From assembly GCA_029232285.1 (NCBI GenBank), contig JAOXFI010000048.1, positions 21,489 through 85,488 of the forward strand: a stretch of DNA of 64,000 nucleotides, in the 5' to 3' direction. Shown in pieces: positions 1-8,893 of the stretch. The notes beneath the pieces were generated by a model, which worked only from the letters and a program-made list of their open reading frames with translations, had not been told where the DNA came from and did not search any database. The position numbers and the translations under genes are program-made. The DNA is from Agmasoma carcini (nom. nud.) (Eukaryota > Microsporidia > Thelohaniidae). Within the stretch, counting starts at the first letter, position 1. The number at the start of each line of letters is the position of its first letter.

Positions 1-284
1 CAAATGGCTCGAAGATCATTATAACACTTAAAAATGTAAAAATATATCAATTTTTTTAAATATCATTTTTAAAACATGATTGATTATCTTAGTGGATGTT
101 GTTCCCTCAATAAATTTAAGAAAAAAACAATCTTTAATAACAAGGTTAGTTATCCAATATGTTTACTCAGGCTAAAGTATGAAAAATAACAAAATTAATA
201 TCAATTTTGAATCTTTACGCTCATATTCACGTTTTCTACAAAAATCTTAATTATTAATCAAATTATAAATAAAGCTTAACTGTT

Positions 285-420
285 AAAGGGGATATGGATA
301 TCCTTGTTCACTCTGGGAAGATGGTTTGCGGTCATATATAAGTTAGGATGTACTTGATGCCACTAAACCAGCTACAATATAAAATGGTGTCCTTAAAGTC
401 TTACTGTCACTATACATTTA
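285..420 (-). repeat. Dispersed repeat family, inverted partial copy
   Basis: A partial minus-strand copy of a diverged repeat found at about ten places in the window. Positions 373-413 are nearly the exact reverse complement of 677-717, so this copy and the next one face each other. It carries the family landmarks for the Cys-Gly-Gly 'GGTTTGCGGTC' block and the 'CCTTGTTCACTCT' block, with an internal deletion between them. A small upstream piece resembling the family 5' part (CAATATG-TTACTCAGG) lies near 150-175 on the plus strand. No coding potential. Confidence 0.6.
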
Positions 421-623
421 CCAAAGCAACAATATTGTATGGTCATTGATATCTGTTTTCGTCTCTTTTATATTCCTTTTTTACTTACTGGTACGCGAAA
501 AAAAGTTTCCAATCGATACTACTTTAAGTCTTTTTTCATACTTTCGCTTTACTAAGCATATTCTAAAAATAAACATTTTATTTTTATAAATATAAAAGAA
601 TGTATAAATGAAGAAAACGGAGG

Positions 624-890
624 CCAATAATCATATTTTATTTGTACTTTGGTAAAATCAGTAGAAAAACTTAATTGTATAGTGACAGTAAGACTTTAAA
701 GACACCATTTTATATTGTATTTGTGTCTTCAAGAGTGATCTTTCCCTACCAATTAAAAAAGAGGGCCTACCCATCAACCGCAAACCAATTTCCCAGAATA
801 AACAAAGTTATAAATATTCTCATGGCTCTGACCTGTTATAGCAATATTAGAAAATGTTTACACGTCGAGGCTTGGACTCTTTAAAAAGTT
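624..890 (+). repeat. Dispersed repeat family, plus copy
   Basis: A plus-strand copy of the same family, recognisable from the shared blocks GACTTTAAAGACACCA, ATCAACCGCAAACCA, TTTCCCAGAATAAACAA and CTCTGACCTGTTATAG. It forms a head-to-head pair with the inverted copy at 285-420, separated by about 200 bases. A 69-codon open frame runs through it but is a chance product of the repeat. Confidence 0.6.
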
Positions 891-1731
891 TGTTTGAGAG
901 TGACCTAAATATAGAAGAACACCATTTAATAAATTTTATAAGAATTTGTAGTGATAAATCACACATTATTATGTTATTGTTACCCTTTGCGAGTTTTAGA
1001 CCGTCTCGCACTTAAAACTGTTATTTTATCAAAAAGTAAATGAAATTATAAATATTTTTCTATAAGTCATCTTTGTCTATGTATTTTTTGATAAATAATC
1101 TTTTATTATATTTGTAAAAAAATAAAATTTATATCACCAAATATTAAAACCTTTAAAATTGAACTATTATGATTAACATCATTCCTTATAGGTCATGATC
1201 ATTGTACAAATAATTTTATACTCTAAATATACCATAAAATCATTAATATTTCAAATATAAATAATTTATAGACTTTCTTGGCACCTTTTACAATCAAAAC
1301 TTGATAGGATGTAAATTAATCAATCAAAAAAGATCATAAATGTATATTATTACGTTATAACATTCAATCCAAGTACTTATGACTTATATATAATTATTAT
1401 ACACCTATTTATATCTAAATATCATTTATTTATATAATATTTCAACTATCTAATTATCAATCAAAAATATTTGTTTATATTACTTTCAATTTCAAAACAA
1501 TTTCATTTGTTAGAAATTAAACAACAAAAACTTAAATAAATTGGTCAATTTTATTTGTTATTTTTGTATTTATTAAAATATTTGTTTGTTTATTTAATAA
1601 TTGAATAAAAACACACATTTCAACTGTTAAAATACTTTAAATACCCATCCTTAACTTATTTATTTTTTTGTTTATTTTTAATCATTTTCTATTAATTTTG
1701 AAGCTATAAATATTCAGAAAAAAGAGATCCC
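891..1731. other. Gene-free AT-rich stretch
   Basis: Runs of A/T with short homopolymers. The only GC-richer patch is around 985-1015 (CTTTGCGAG-TTTTAG-ACCGTCTCGCAC), which could form a weak stem. It ends in the presumed promoter and leader of the gene at 1732. No RNA gene or coding frame seen. Confidence 0.5.
1729..1731 (+). promoter_or_regulatory. CCC motif abutting the start codon
   Basis: CCC sits immediately before the ATG at 1732 in otherwise A/T-rich leader DNA. A C-rich motif at this place is the known start-proximal signal of microsporidian genes. An in-frame stop at 1699-1701 with no ATG between makes 1732 the only possible start. Confidence 0.6.
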
Positions 1732-3114
1732 ATGTTATTTTATCCAGCATTAGCTTTAGGTCAAATAGTAAATACCAAGGCTGAAAACGGTAAATATTCA
1801 AATACTCAATTTGAAATCTTAGCTGGTCAAGCAAATAATGTAGCAGATGAAGATGCTTTGTACAACAGTTTTGCTCAAAACAACAATGTTCAATTCTTTA
1901 TTGATAATGATGCTTGTAATAAGGATTCAATTGTAAAGAATGCTGTCTATATGAAAGTACCAGCCGCTGCAAATGATAAAAAAATAGCAGTTAAGATTAC
2001 AACAAAGGTCAATGACTATGATGAGTCAACAACAACTGATCAAGATCTTTTACCTAAGAATTTTATTTTTAAAAATCAAACAAAGGCTCTTAATAATGAA
2101 GATGTAGTCCCATCTGTCATTTCTAAGCCAGATGGCAGTATCTCTAATCTTTTAATCACTTATCCTATTGAAGATAACACAGAAGATAAAGTCTTCTTTT
2201 TAGGATTCATCAATAGATCAGAAAAGGTTGTTGAAGATACATCTGTTCCAGATACATACAAAATAACTTCTGATATTTATACTAATACTCCTGCACCAGT
2301 AGAAGTTATATTAGATGATGTTGATTATAGTGTTAAAAGATTAACTGAAGACCAAGAATTATTAGCACGTGATCAATACTACAAAAATTATCTTGAGAAT
2401 TGCTTAAAGCTAAATGTTAACGCCATTGATAAAGATAGTTACTTAAAAATCATATTCAATGAATCTTTGAACAAATCTTCCATTGCAAATGTATATTGCA
2501 ACTCTAAATGCACCGTAAACATCACCACATGCCATGATGCTGTTGTTCCTTGCATTTTCTCAAAATTTTATAGTATTAAAACAGAGGAAACTACAAAAAT
2601 TTATGAAGCTATTAAAAATATTGTAAAACCAGAAAATTACGCACAAGAATTGATTTGTATGAAATTCACAATCTGCTACATGCTTAAATTACATGTAAAC
2701 TTAAATCAAGTTGCCGAAAATTGCTTAAAAACTTATCATTACGATAATTCAGTAATTAGTAATCTTTCTAATGTTTATAGTATTGAAATTGAATCTTTGA
2801 TGATATCTCAAAAACAATACACTGCTATTCTATCATTCGTAGATGGTTATATAACCGAGGAAGATTTGGCTAAATTGGCCAATGATGATGCTTCATTACC
2901 ATTAATTGTTGTTGATGCTGAAAATACAAATGTAAATGCTAAAAATACACCTAAACCAAAAAAGCCTGTTGCAACAAGGAGTAAGAAGACCAGTAAGACA
3001 GCCAAATCAGAAGGAGGTGTTGTTTCATGGATTTCTGAACATTACCTTGTTACCGGTGGCTGTGTAATCGGTATCACATCTATTGCAGTAGTTGTATACA
3101 ACTTTGTACTTTGA
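1732..3114 (+). CDS. Secreted or membrane-anchored Cys-containing protein, unknown family
   Basis: A 460-residue protein that I do not recognise. The N-terminus (MLFYPALALGQ) is a short hydrophobic stretch that may serve as a signal peptide. The last 24 residues (about 437-460) form a strong hydrophobic segment ending exactly at the C-terminus, preceded by a basic Lys/Pro/Thr linker (about 400-425). That is the layout of a tail anchor or a GPI-attachment signal. Several cysteines cluster at about residues 255-285 and 315-345, with Asn-linked-glycosylation-like NxS/T sites between. The start is fixed by the CCC motif and an upstream stop. Together these suggest a surface or spore-envelope protein, but that is inference. 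The neighbour downstream on the opposite strand is a secretory protease, and the 3' ends converge. Homologues in other microsporidia would be the useful test. Confidence 0.75.
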   Translation: MLFYPALALGQIVNTKAENGKYSNTQFEILAGQANNVADEDALYNSFAQNNNVQFFIDNDACNKDSIVKNAVYMKVPAAANDKKIAVKITTKVNDYDESTTTDQDLLPKNFIFKNQTKALNNEDVVPSVISKPDGSISNLLITYPIEDNTEDKVFFLGFINRSEKVVEDTSVPDTYKITSDIYTNTPAPVEVILDDVDYSVKRLTEDQELLARDQYYKNYLENCLKLNVNAIDKDSYLKIIFNESLNKSSIANVYCNSKCTVNITTCHDAVVPCIFSKFYSIKTEETTKIYEAIKNIVKPENYAQELICMKFTICYMLKLHVNLNQVAENCLKTYHYDNSVISNLSNVYSIEIESLMISQKQYTAILSFVDGYITEEDLAKLANDDASLPLIVVDAENTNVNAKNTPKPKKPVATRSKKTSKTAKSEGGVVSWISEHYLVTGGCVIGITSIAVVVYNFVL

Positions 3115-3282
3115 ATAAATACATTTTAGTGATATTTTATTGTTATAAATAGATCAATTTATATAAAATTTAAGGGGTTTTAATACTCATAAATGATTAA
3201 ATTGTAACTTATCCTATTATAACTGATTACAATTATTTTGGAAAAGTTTAAGGCTGATAAACTAGCAGTATAAATAAACACT

Positions 3283-3448
3283 TAGAGGAGAGTAGCCAGC
3301 TTAAGGATGGAAACATCCTGAGAGGTTCAATGGATGCTCTCTTATATCTCCTCTATTAATTAATCAAAACGCTATGAATGTATGGTCGGTGTGAAGTACC
3401 AAGATACACAGCCCCTGAGATTGTAGGTTTTGTATTTGGTTCTTTTTT
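3283..3448 (+). ncRNA. Candidate structured RNA, possibly Pol III transcript
   Basis: A compact patch of folding potential between two converging genes. AGAGGAG (3283) pairs perfectly with CTCCTCT about 65 bases later, enclosing two hairpins: GGATG-GAAA-CATCC with a GNRA-type loop, and GAGAG...CTCTC. The sequence continues through a second GC-richer part (GGTCGGTGTGAAGTACC, then ACAGCCCCTGAG) to a run of six T at 3443-3448, which would suit Pol III termination. A TATAAATA lies at 3269 and GGTTCAATGG resembles a box B. It does not fold as a tRNA, lacks the U6 ACAGAGA box, and resembles the SRP helix 8 hairpin only in the GGAAAC loop. Class unresolved; ends are approximate. Confidence 0.4.
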
Positions 3449-3558
3449 AAGCTAGTGTTTTCAAATAAAACAATAAATTATCAATTTTTTATAATTATTT
3501 TGTATATAATAAAACCCCATATAACTCTAATATATCACAAATAAATATCAAATATAAT

Positions 3559-4755
3559 TTAATTATAATTCATAAGCCTATAATATAACTTTCTAAGTGA
3601 AACACTAGTTATTTCATTATTCTCAGCATCCTCTAAAATCTTATGATGTAACTCATCATTATCAAAGTTAGTTAGTCCTAAATAAATAGCCATAACACCA
3701 GTAACATGAGGTGTTGCCATGCTTGTACCACTCAACTCTTTATATCCTTCTATCCAACTAGACCTAATACCTTCACCAGGTGCAAAAATATCAACACAAT
3801 CACCAATATTGCTGAAATCAGCCACATCATTGTTAGATTTGATAGCACCAACCGTTATTGCGGACTTAGATGAAGCAGGACTGTAATAACACGCATCAGA
3901 ATGTTCATTACCGGCTGCAACACTAAAATGAACATTCATATTTCTATTTAAGTAATTAATAGCAAAATTAATTGCTTTACTTGACATACCACCTACACTC
4001 ATATTAACTATAGCCTTTGGTGCTGCTATATTAGAAATGGATTTATTTTTTAACATACCAAAAATATAATTTAATGGTTTTTTGCTTAAATTATTTTCTA
4101 AAATATCATTATAGTCTTTCATAACGAATTCAAGACCTTCAAGTATTTGACTTATCTGCCCCATTCCTGATTTACCAAGTATTTTAACAGCCCTGATTTG
4201 AGCCTTTCGTGCTATACCAATGCTTCTACCTGCTATAATACCACTTACATGAGTGCCATGTCCATTTTCATCATAATCTATATTATCTACTACGTTTTTA
4301 GCTAGTACAGCCCTATTTTCGAACTCAGGATGACTTATGTTGATACCTGTGTCTAAAACATAAACAATAACATTTTCACCGCCATTTTGTAGATATTTGT
4401 ATTTAGAACCAGTTAAATATTTTAAATTCCAAGGTGCATCAATTTGATCAACAAAATTTAATTCTGTATTATTTGAAAAGGTTTGATTTGACTTAATTTT
4501 ATAATTAATTTGAGATTCTGTTTTATGACTTTTAAACATGATTTTGAATGGTAAATTTGGTTCAATTGATTCTATTTTTGGATGATTTTCCAATTTTTTT
4601 AAAGTTTTATCAGTTAGATTTGCATGCATACCAATAAAATTTCTTTTTATGATTTGATCTTCATCATCCAACAATGGTTTTATGTCTTCAGTTGATATTT
4701 GATCCTTAAACACAACTATGTAATCTTTTGCACTTATGATATTGAATATTAGCAT
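3559..4755 (-). CDS. Subtilisin-like serine protease (S8 family, proteinase K type)
   Basis: A 398-residue secretory endopeptidase. A short hydrophobic N-terminus (MLIFNIISA) is followed by an inhibitor-I9-like propeptide (about residues 11-75) and the catalytic domain. All catalytic residues are present: Asp135 in VLDTGI, His166 in NGHGTHVSG, the oxyanion Asn283 in AAGN, and Ser345 in GTSMATPH. The length suits a complete secreted subtilase. Microsporidian subtilases are associated with spores and the polar-tube end, but the role of this one is not shown by sequence. An Asn/Lys-rich insert lies at about residues 211-247 between the His and Asn blocks. No upstream in-frame ATG exists before a stop, so the signal peptide is short. 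There is no CCC motif at the start. RtcB lies 168 bases upstream on the same strand. Confidence 0.93.
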   Translation of the reverse strand: MLIFNIISAKDYIVVFKDQISTEDIKPLLDDEDQIIKRNFIGMHANLTDKTLKKLENHPKIESIEPNLPFKIMFKSHKTESQINYKIKSNQTFSNNTELNFVDQIDAPWNLKYLTGSKYKYLQNGGENVIVYVLDTGINISHPEFENRAVLAKNVVDNIDYDENGHGTHVSGIIAGRSIGIARKAQIRAVKILGKSGMGQISQILEGLEFVMKDYNDILENNLSKKPLNYIFGMLKNKSISNIAAPKAIVNMSVGGMSSKAINFAINYLNRNMNVHFSVAAGNEHSDACYYSPASSKSAITVGAIKSNNDVADFSNIGDCVDIFAPGEGIRSSWIEGYKELSGTSMATPHVTGVMAIYLGLTNFDNDELHHKILEDAENNEITSVSLRKLYYRLMNYN

Positions 4756-4923
4756 AAGAAAATAAAATATTTTTTCTTAAATAGTTTGAAACAGGTTTTA
4801 TGCATATAAATATTTATATTTAAAAAATATTGATATCAAGTTCGATTCTTACAAACAAGATAAATATTATTAAAAATGTAAAATATTACATTTTTAATCA
4901 ATTAAGAACCAAAAATAAAATTT

Positions 4924-6507
4924 TTAATCTTTAATAACAATTAAAGGCTTAAGTTTAACGACCTTCTTTGATATTTCACATTTTTCACAATGATCAACAA
5001 CCCTATCAATATCCTTGTAACAATCTGGACTCTCCTCTACTAAACTTCTCTCATATCTAAATACTATTCCTAAGTCTTTTAGCTTATTTTCCACCTCCTC
5101 AATTGTGAATTTAGATTTAGCCTCACTTCTGCTTATTGATCTACCTGCACCATGAACTGTAGACCAGTTAGTTTTCTCCGAATTCCAGCCACTTAATAAA
5201 TATGAAGATGTTCCCATTGAACCACCTACTGGTACTATGCTAAAGTTACCAATGTTTGTATTTTGAATATTTAAATTATTTTCAGTTAAAAATTTTGATA
5301 AATTTTCTTGAATATAATTTTTATATAATTTTGAAGGAATACAAAATGAAGTTCCTTTTCTATAAACCAGTGGTTTTTCACTATTCATAGTCCCTGATTC
5401 ATCATCAATATTAGTCATGGCCATTGATCCATCATCAATATTATTAATATTACCATCAATACCATCAATATTAGTCATGGCCATTGATCCATCATCAATA
5501 TCATTAATATTACCATCAATACCATCAATATTAGTCATGGCCATTGATCCATCATCAATATCATCAATATTACCATTTTTAACATCATTATTATTAATAT
5601 TACCATTTTTACCATCATTTTCATCCTCTTTAACTATATTATGACATACATCAGCCAATAATTCAGCATCAAAATATTTTCTAATCTCAATAGTTATATG
5701 ACTTCTATTACAAAAAGCAAAATTAGATATTGCCTTTATATCTTCTAAATAAGTCTTTCTTTTGTTATTTAAATATTCAGTACATAATGAATGGCCCACC
5801 CCTCTGCTTCCTGTATGAATCATAATTAATATTTGATTTTCCAATAAATTTAAACTATCAGCTATTTCCTTATTAATTACATTGCTAACATACTGAACTT
5901 CAATAAAATGATTGCCAGCACCTAAACTACCCAATTCCTTCATAGCTTTACCCTTAATTTTTTGTGATAAAGTATTTTTAGTGATCATAGAACCAAAGCT
6001 TTCAGTTTTTATTAAATCATTGAAGGGAATTAAATTATTTTTGTACATGCCCAGCATTCCTTCATTTAATAATTGATTTATATATTTAATTGAGTAGTTG
6101 TTAGTGTTTTTACTGTTGAGACCTGTTTTTATCTTTATAAAATTGGCAAATTCCGATTTTGAATAAGAATTATAGCCATCACAGGTATTAATTTTATTTT
6201 TTATATAAATTTTATCATTTTTATAAAAACCATTTAATTTCAAGACTCTAACACCACAATTTATATCAAAACCGATTGCTTGTGGTATAATTTTGGATGT
6301 TTTAACGACTGAACCTATTGGAAAGTCATAGCCTTTGTGAAAATCTGGTAATGCAATTATTTGATTGAAATCTCTGTTAAAGAAATCAGAATGAATGTGA
6401 AAGTCTTTAATAAAGTCTGATTGAGCATCTTCATCCAAAAATAATTCAGAATTATCAAACTTTAGACTGAAAGGAGAAGTTTTAAAATTTTTGTTAAAAT
6501 TTGACAT
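4924..6507 (-). CDS. RtcB: RNA-splicing ligase RtcB
   Basis: RtcB joins 2',3'-cyclic phosphate and 5'-OH RNA ends, as in tRNA exon ligation, through a guanylylated histidine and Mn2+. This 527-residue protein keeps the family core: ALPDFHKGYDFPIG (53-65), Asp81 and Cys84 in GFDINCGVR, His200 in GAGNHFIEVQ, His231 in HTGSRGVGH, His289 in ADVCHN, the GMP-accepting His452 in VHGAGRSISR, and the C-terminal PLIVIKD (Lys526). The last residue is Asp where the family usually ends in Gly. The odd feature is an insertion at about 293-376, just after the His289 metal ligand, with three copies of a 20-residue Asn/Asp/Ile repeat. The reading frame is intact. Most fungi use Trl1 instead of RtcB. There is no C-rich motif before the ATG. 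A plus-strand frame across the repeat is a shadow. Confidence 0.95.
   Translation of the reverse strand: MSNFNKNFKTSPFSLKFDNSELFLDEDAQSDFIKDFHIHSDFFNRDFNQIIALPDFHKGYDFPIGSVVKTSKIIPQAIGFDINCGVRVLKLNGFYKNDKIYIKNKINTCDGYNSYSKSEFANFIKIKTGLNSKNTNNYSIKYINQLLNEGMLGMYKNNLIPFNDLIKTESFGSMITKNTLSQKIKGKAMKELGSLGAGNHFIEVQYVSNVINKEIADSLNLLENQILIMIHTGSRGVGHSLCTEYLNNKRKTYLEDIKAISNFAFCNRSHITIEIRKYFDAELLADVCHNIVKEDENDGKNGNINNNDVKNGNIDDIDDGSMAMTNIDGIDGNINDIDDGSMAMTNIDGIDGNINNIDDGSMAMTNIDDESGTMNSEKPLVYRKGTSFCIPSKLYKNYIQENLSKFLTENNLNIQNTNIGNFSIVPVGGSMGTSSYLLSGWNSEKTNWSTVHGAGRSISRSEAKSKFTIEEVENKLKDLGIVFRYERSLVEESPDCYKDIDRVVDHCEKCEISKKVVKLKPLIVIKD
5392..5571 (-). repeat. Tandem repeat, 60-bp unit, three copies, inside RtcB
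   Basis: Three nearly identical 60-base units encode residues 313-332, 333-352 and 353-372 of RtcB (core IDDGSMAMTNIDGIDG). The near identity of the units at DNA level indicates recent expansion. Imperfect related units (DGKNGNINNN-type) extend the low-complexity region on the N-terminal side. Confidence 0.9.
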
Positions 6508-6823
6508 AATTTTTTTTGAAAATTTTTTAAAATACTAAATTTTAAATAATAGTATATTATATATTGATAGATTGTGGTAGGATTAGTCAGATTATAGGGG
6601 GTCTCCATCTAATTCAATATATGTGTAAAATTTTCAAATAGTACAAACATGTTTTTTTATTAAATAATTTATTTATTGCTATGAATATATACAAATAATA
6701 GAAAAAAATATTAAATTAAAATTTTATTTGCAGATTGGTATGAAAAGTTTGTAATTAGATGTATAATTTATATATTTATAAAAATTATTTTATTTTTCTT
6801 ATATAATATCCACATATACTCAA
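6508..6823. other. Intergenic, contains a transposon-end-like sequence
   Basis: Mostly AT-rich. At about 6590-6612 there is TATAGGGGGTCTCCATCTA, closely matching the outer end of the foldback element at 11327-12157. It is preceded by GGATTAGTCAG, a motif that recurs inverted near 7674 and in the tandem repeat at 8.8 kb. Likely a remnant end of a related element. Confidence 0.4.
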
Positions 6824-7201
6824 TTATTCATGATTCAAAGTATAAATAAAACCTTTATCAAAGTGTTTCTTTATTATTCTAAGTCTTAATAATTTACTTA
6901 ACACTTCAATAACTTTATATTTGTTAATCTTTTGTTTCTTAACTATTTCATCTAAACTAATTTTACCATTTTCTTTTATGTAATCATAAATTTGTTTACC
7001 AATCAAATTTAGTTTCTCATTTCCTAAATCAAAGCTTTTAACACTTTTAGTTACATTTATTACCTTTTTAGTGGTGTTACTATATAAAGAATAGGTATCT
7101 AAGGCTAAGAGGAATGCCTGTAGCTTTAAATTAAAGTTTTTAATGGTTTTTTGTTGTTTTTTTATTATTTTTACTTTATCTTCTATGTCATCCAAAATCA
7201 T
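6824..7201 (-). CDS. Small winged-helix-like protein, unknown
   Basis: A 125-residue basic protein. Residues about 1-30 are charged and helical (coiled-coil-like). Residues about 68-123 look like a winged helix: a helix, a turn with KISLDEIVKKQKINKYKVIEVLSKL as two helices, then IIKKHFDKGFIYTL as the wing. This pattern fits a DNA-binding or complex-assembly module, but no specific family is recognised. TTTACCCA lies directly before the ATG, supporting the start and expression as a real gene. The minisatellite begins 66 bases upstream. No close relation to the neighbouring RtcB is evident beyond shared strand. Confidence 0.6.
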   Translation of the reverse strand: MILDDIEDKVKIIKKQQKTIKNFNLKLQAFLLALDTYSLYSNTTKKVINVTKSVKSFDLGNEKLNLIGKQIYDYIKENGKISLDEIVKKQKINKYKVIEVLSKLLRLRIIKKHFDKGFIYTLNHE

Positions 7202-7267
7202 TGGGTAAATTTTTTAGATATTGAATTTGTAATAATATTTGTTACTAACCTTGACATGGCTAATCAA

Positions 7268-7679
7268 TCTGACCATGTCTGAATATGTATGACTATGTCT
7301 GACCATATCTGACTATATCTGACCATGTCTGAATATTTCTGATTATGTCTGATCTTGACCATCTGACCATGTCTGAATATTTCTGATTATGTCTGACTAT
7401 ATCTGACTATATCTGACTATGTCTGGCCATGTCTGAATATGTATGACCATGTCTGAATATGTATGACCATGTCTGAATATGTATGACCATGTCTGACTAT
7501 GTCTGAATATGTCTGAATATGTCTGATTATGTCTGATCTTGACCATCTGACCATTTGACCATGTCTGACCATGTCTGATCTTGACCATCTTGACCATTTG
7601 ACCATTTGACCATGTCTGATCTTGACCATCTTGACCATCTGACCATGTCTGAATATGTCTGAACATGGCTATCTGACTA
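7268..7679. repeat. Minisatellite, about 10-bp unit
   Basis: About 410 bases made of variants of TCTGACCATG (TCTGAATATG, TCTGACTATG, TATGACCATG), interspersed with the longer variant TGATCTTGACCATC. Both strands read open over long stretches because the unit lacks stops, giving Ser/Asp/Gln/Trp-type open frames that are artefacts. It fills the space between two divergent genes (7201 minus, 7772 plus), so it is in their shared promoter region. Confidence 0.9.
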
Positions 7680-7771
7680 ATCCTACTATAATCTCACTAT
7701 AACACTTTAATACATTTCTATATTTTTCCCTCCATTTCCTGTTAAACAAAATCTTTATAAAAAAAATAAGC

Positions 7772-8773
7772 ATGGTAGAAGAAAAAGATTTAGATAACAT
7801 ATTTAAAGATAAGTTATATGTTAAAAAGAAGATACTTACACCTAAAAACTATTGTAAGGTCAGTAAAGCAGAGCCTGAAGAGTTAGATTTTGATATTTCA
7901 CATTTTAAGGAATTTTTAAATAAAGAAATTGAGTTGGAGAATTCCTATAAAGTTGAAGATGAAGGAATGTACAACTTTAAAGATAAAGTATATAACATTC
8001 CAACTGTTAAAATAGATAATTATAACTTAAATGATGAGTATTTAAATGGTGGATCAACTGATCTAAGAGGTAGTAGATCAAAAGTAGTAACTTTCAACAT
8101 ACCAAGTGAAAATTTACCTAACATATCTGTTAGTGCACCAGCAATGGTACCATCAACGGTTATTCGTTCAGCTGTTGCTGTAACACCATCAGATACACCT
8201 GCAACAGAAAATATTGCACCTGAAACAGGTATTATTGCACCTAGTTCAGATAATTCACCACCTATATCAGCTTCTATACCACCTACATTATTACCATCTA
8301 TATCACCCACATCAGGTACATTACCACCTACATCATTACCATCTATACCACCTATATCAGCTTCTACTGCACCTACATCAACTATTTCACCACCTAATAA
8401 TTATAATGATGAATATTTTAAAGATTTATTTAGAGGTAAAAATACTTTTGAAGAAAAATACAAAATAATTGAAAATGAATTTATAAATTTAGTATCAACA
8501 CATAAAAAAACATTAGAAATTAGATCAAAACTTTATAAATTTATTAATAATGAAATTTTAAGTATAAAAAAAGAATATTTTAATAAAATTGAAGATATAA
8601 AAGAAAAAAATAAAAATTTAGAAAAAAAATTAAATGAAGCAGAAAATCAAATAAGAGAATATGAAAATAACATTAATAGCTTTAAAAATGATGTTTATAG
8701 TAAGTCAAAGGATTGGATTGAAGATGTACAAAATAAAGTAAGTGAATATTTGAAGAATAAAATAAATAGATAA
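7772..8773 (+). CDS. Pro/Ser/Thr-rich protein with C-terminal coiled coil, unknown
   Basis: A 333-residue protein without a signal peptide. The first 110 residues are charged. Residues about 115-208 are low-complexity Pro/Ser/Ile/Thr with imperfect repeats of the ISASIPPT and LPSISPTS type. Residues about 215-325 are Lys/Glu/Asn-rich with heptad-like spacing, predicted as coiled coil. No recognised domain. Such a layout suits a scaffold or cytoskeleton/nuclear pore-like protein, but nothing decides this. The ATG is not preceded by a C-rich motif. It is transcribed away from the minisatellite, which lies about 90 bases upstream. Short open frames on both strands across the Pro/Ser region are shadows of the repeat. 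Confidence 0.7.
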   Translation: MVEEKDLDNIFKDKLYVKKKILTPKNYCKVSKAEPEELDFDISHFKEFLNKEIELENSYKVEDEGMYNFKDKVYNIPTVKIDNYNLNDEYLNGGSTDLRGSRSKVVTFNIPSENLPNISVSAPAMVPSTVIRSAVAVTPSDTPATENIAPETGIIAPSSDNSPPISASIPPTLLPSISPTSGTLPPTSLPSIPPISASTAPTSTISPPNNYNDEYFKDLFRGKNTFEEKYKIIENEFINLVSTHKKTLEIRSKLYKFINNEILSIKKEYFNKIEDIKEKNKNLEKKLNEAENQIREYENNINSFKNDVYSKSKDWIEDVQNKVSEYLKNKINR

Positions 8774-8893
8774 TTAGTTAGTTTAGTTATTAAGATTAGT
8801 TAGTTAATCAGATTAGTTAGTTAGTCAGATTAGTTAGTTAGTCAGATTAGTTAGTTAGTTATTAAGATTAGTTAGTCAGGTTAGTTAGTTATA
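8773..8893 (+). repeat. Tandem repeat, GTTAGTTAGTCAGATTA type
   Basis: Directly after the stop codon of the gene ending at 8773, about 120 bases repeat a unit of about 16 bases (AGATTAGTTAGTTAGTC with variants). The same GATTAGTCAG core occurs at 6577 and inverted at 7672 and 52700. It is probably the 3' untranslated region plus spacer. Confidence 0.8.

Noticed and set aside
675..884. 69-codon plus-strand frame
   Set aside because: Lies wholly inside a dispersed repeat copy and is not kept open in the other copies.
3283..3448. Reading this segment as tRNA, U6 or SRP RNA
   Set aside because: The 7-bp closing stem suggested a tRNA, but the internal hairpins do not give a seven-base T-loop next to the acceptor. 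The U6 ACAGAGA and AGC elements are missing. Only the GGAAAC loop resembles SRP helix 8, and the AGCAG side of its internal loop is absent.
4838..4852. GTTCGATTC resembling a tRNA T-arm
   Set aside because: No anticodon or D arm can be formed around it.
5417..5644. Plus-strand 75-codon frame
   Set aside because: Shadow of the 60-base repeat in RtcB.
7397..7666. Two overlapping minus-strand open frames of 89 and 73 codons
   Set aside because: They are translations of the 10-base minisatellite, which lacks stops in these frames.
8773..8893. CRISPR-like spacing in the GATTAGTTAG array
   Set aside because: A continuous tandem repeat without unique spacers in a eukaryotic context.
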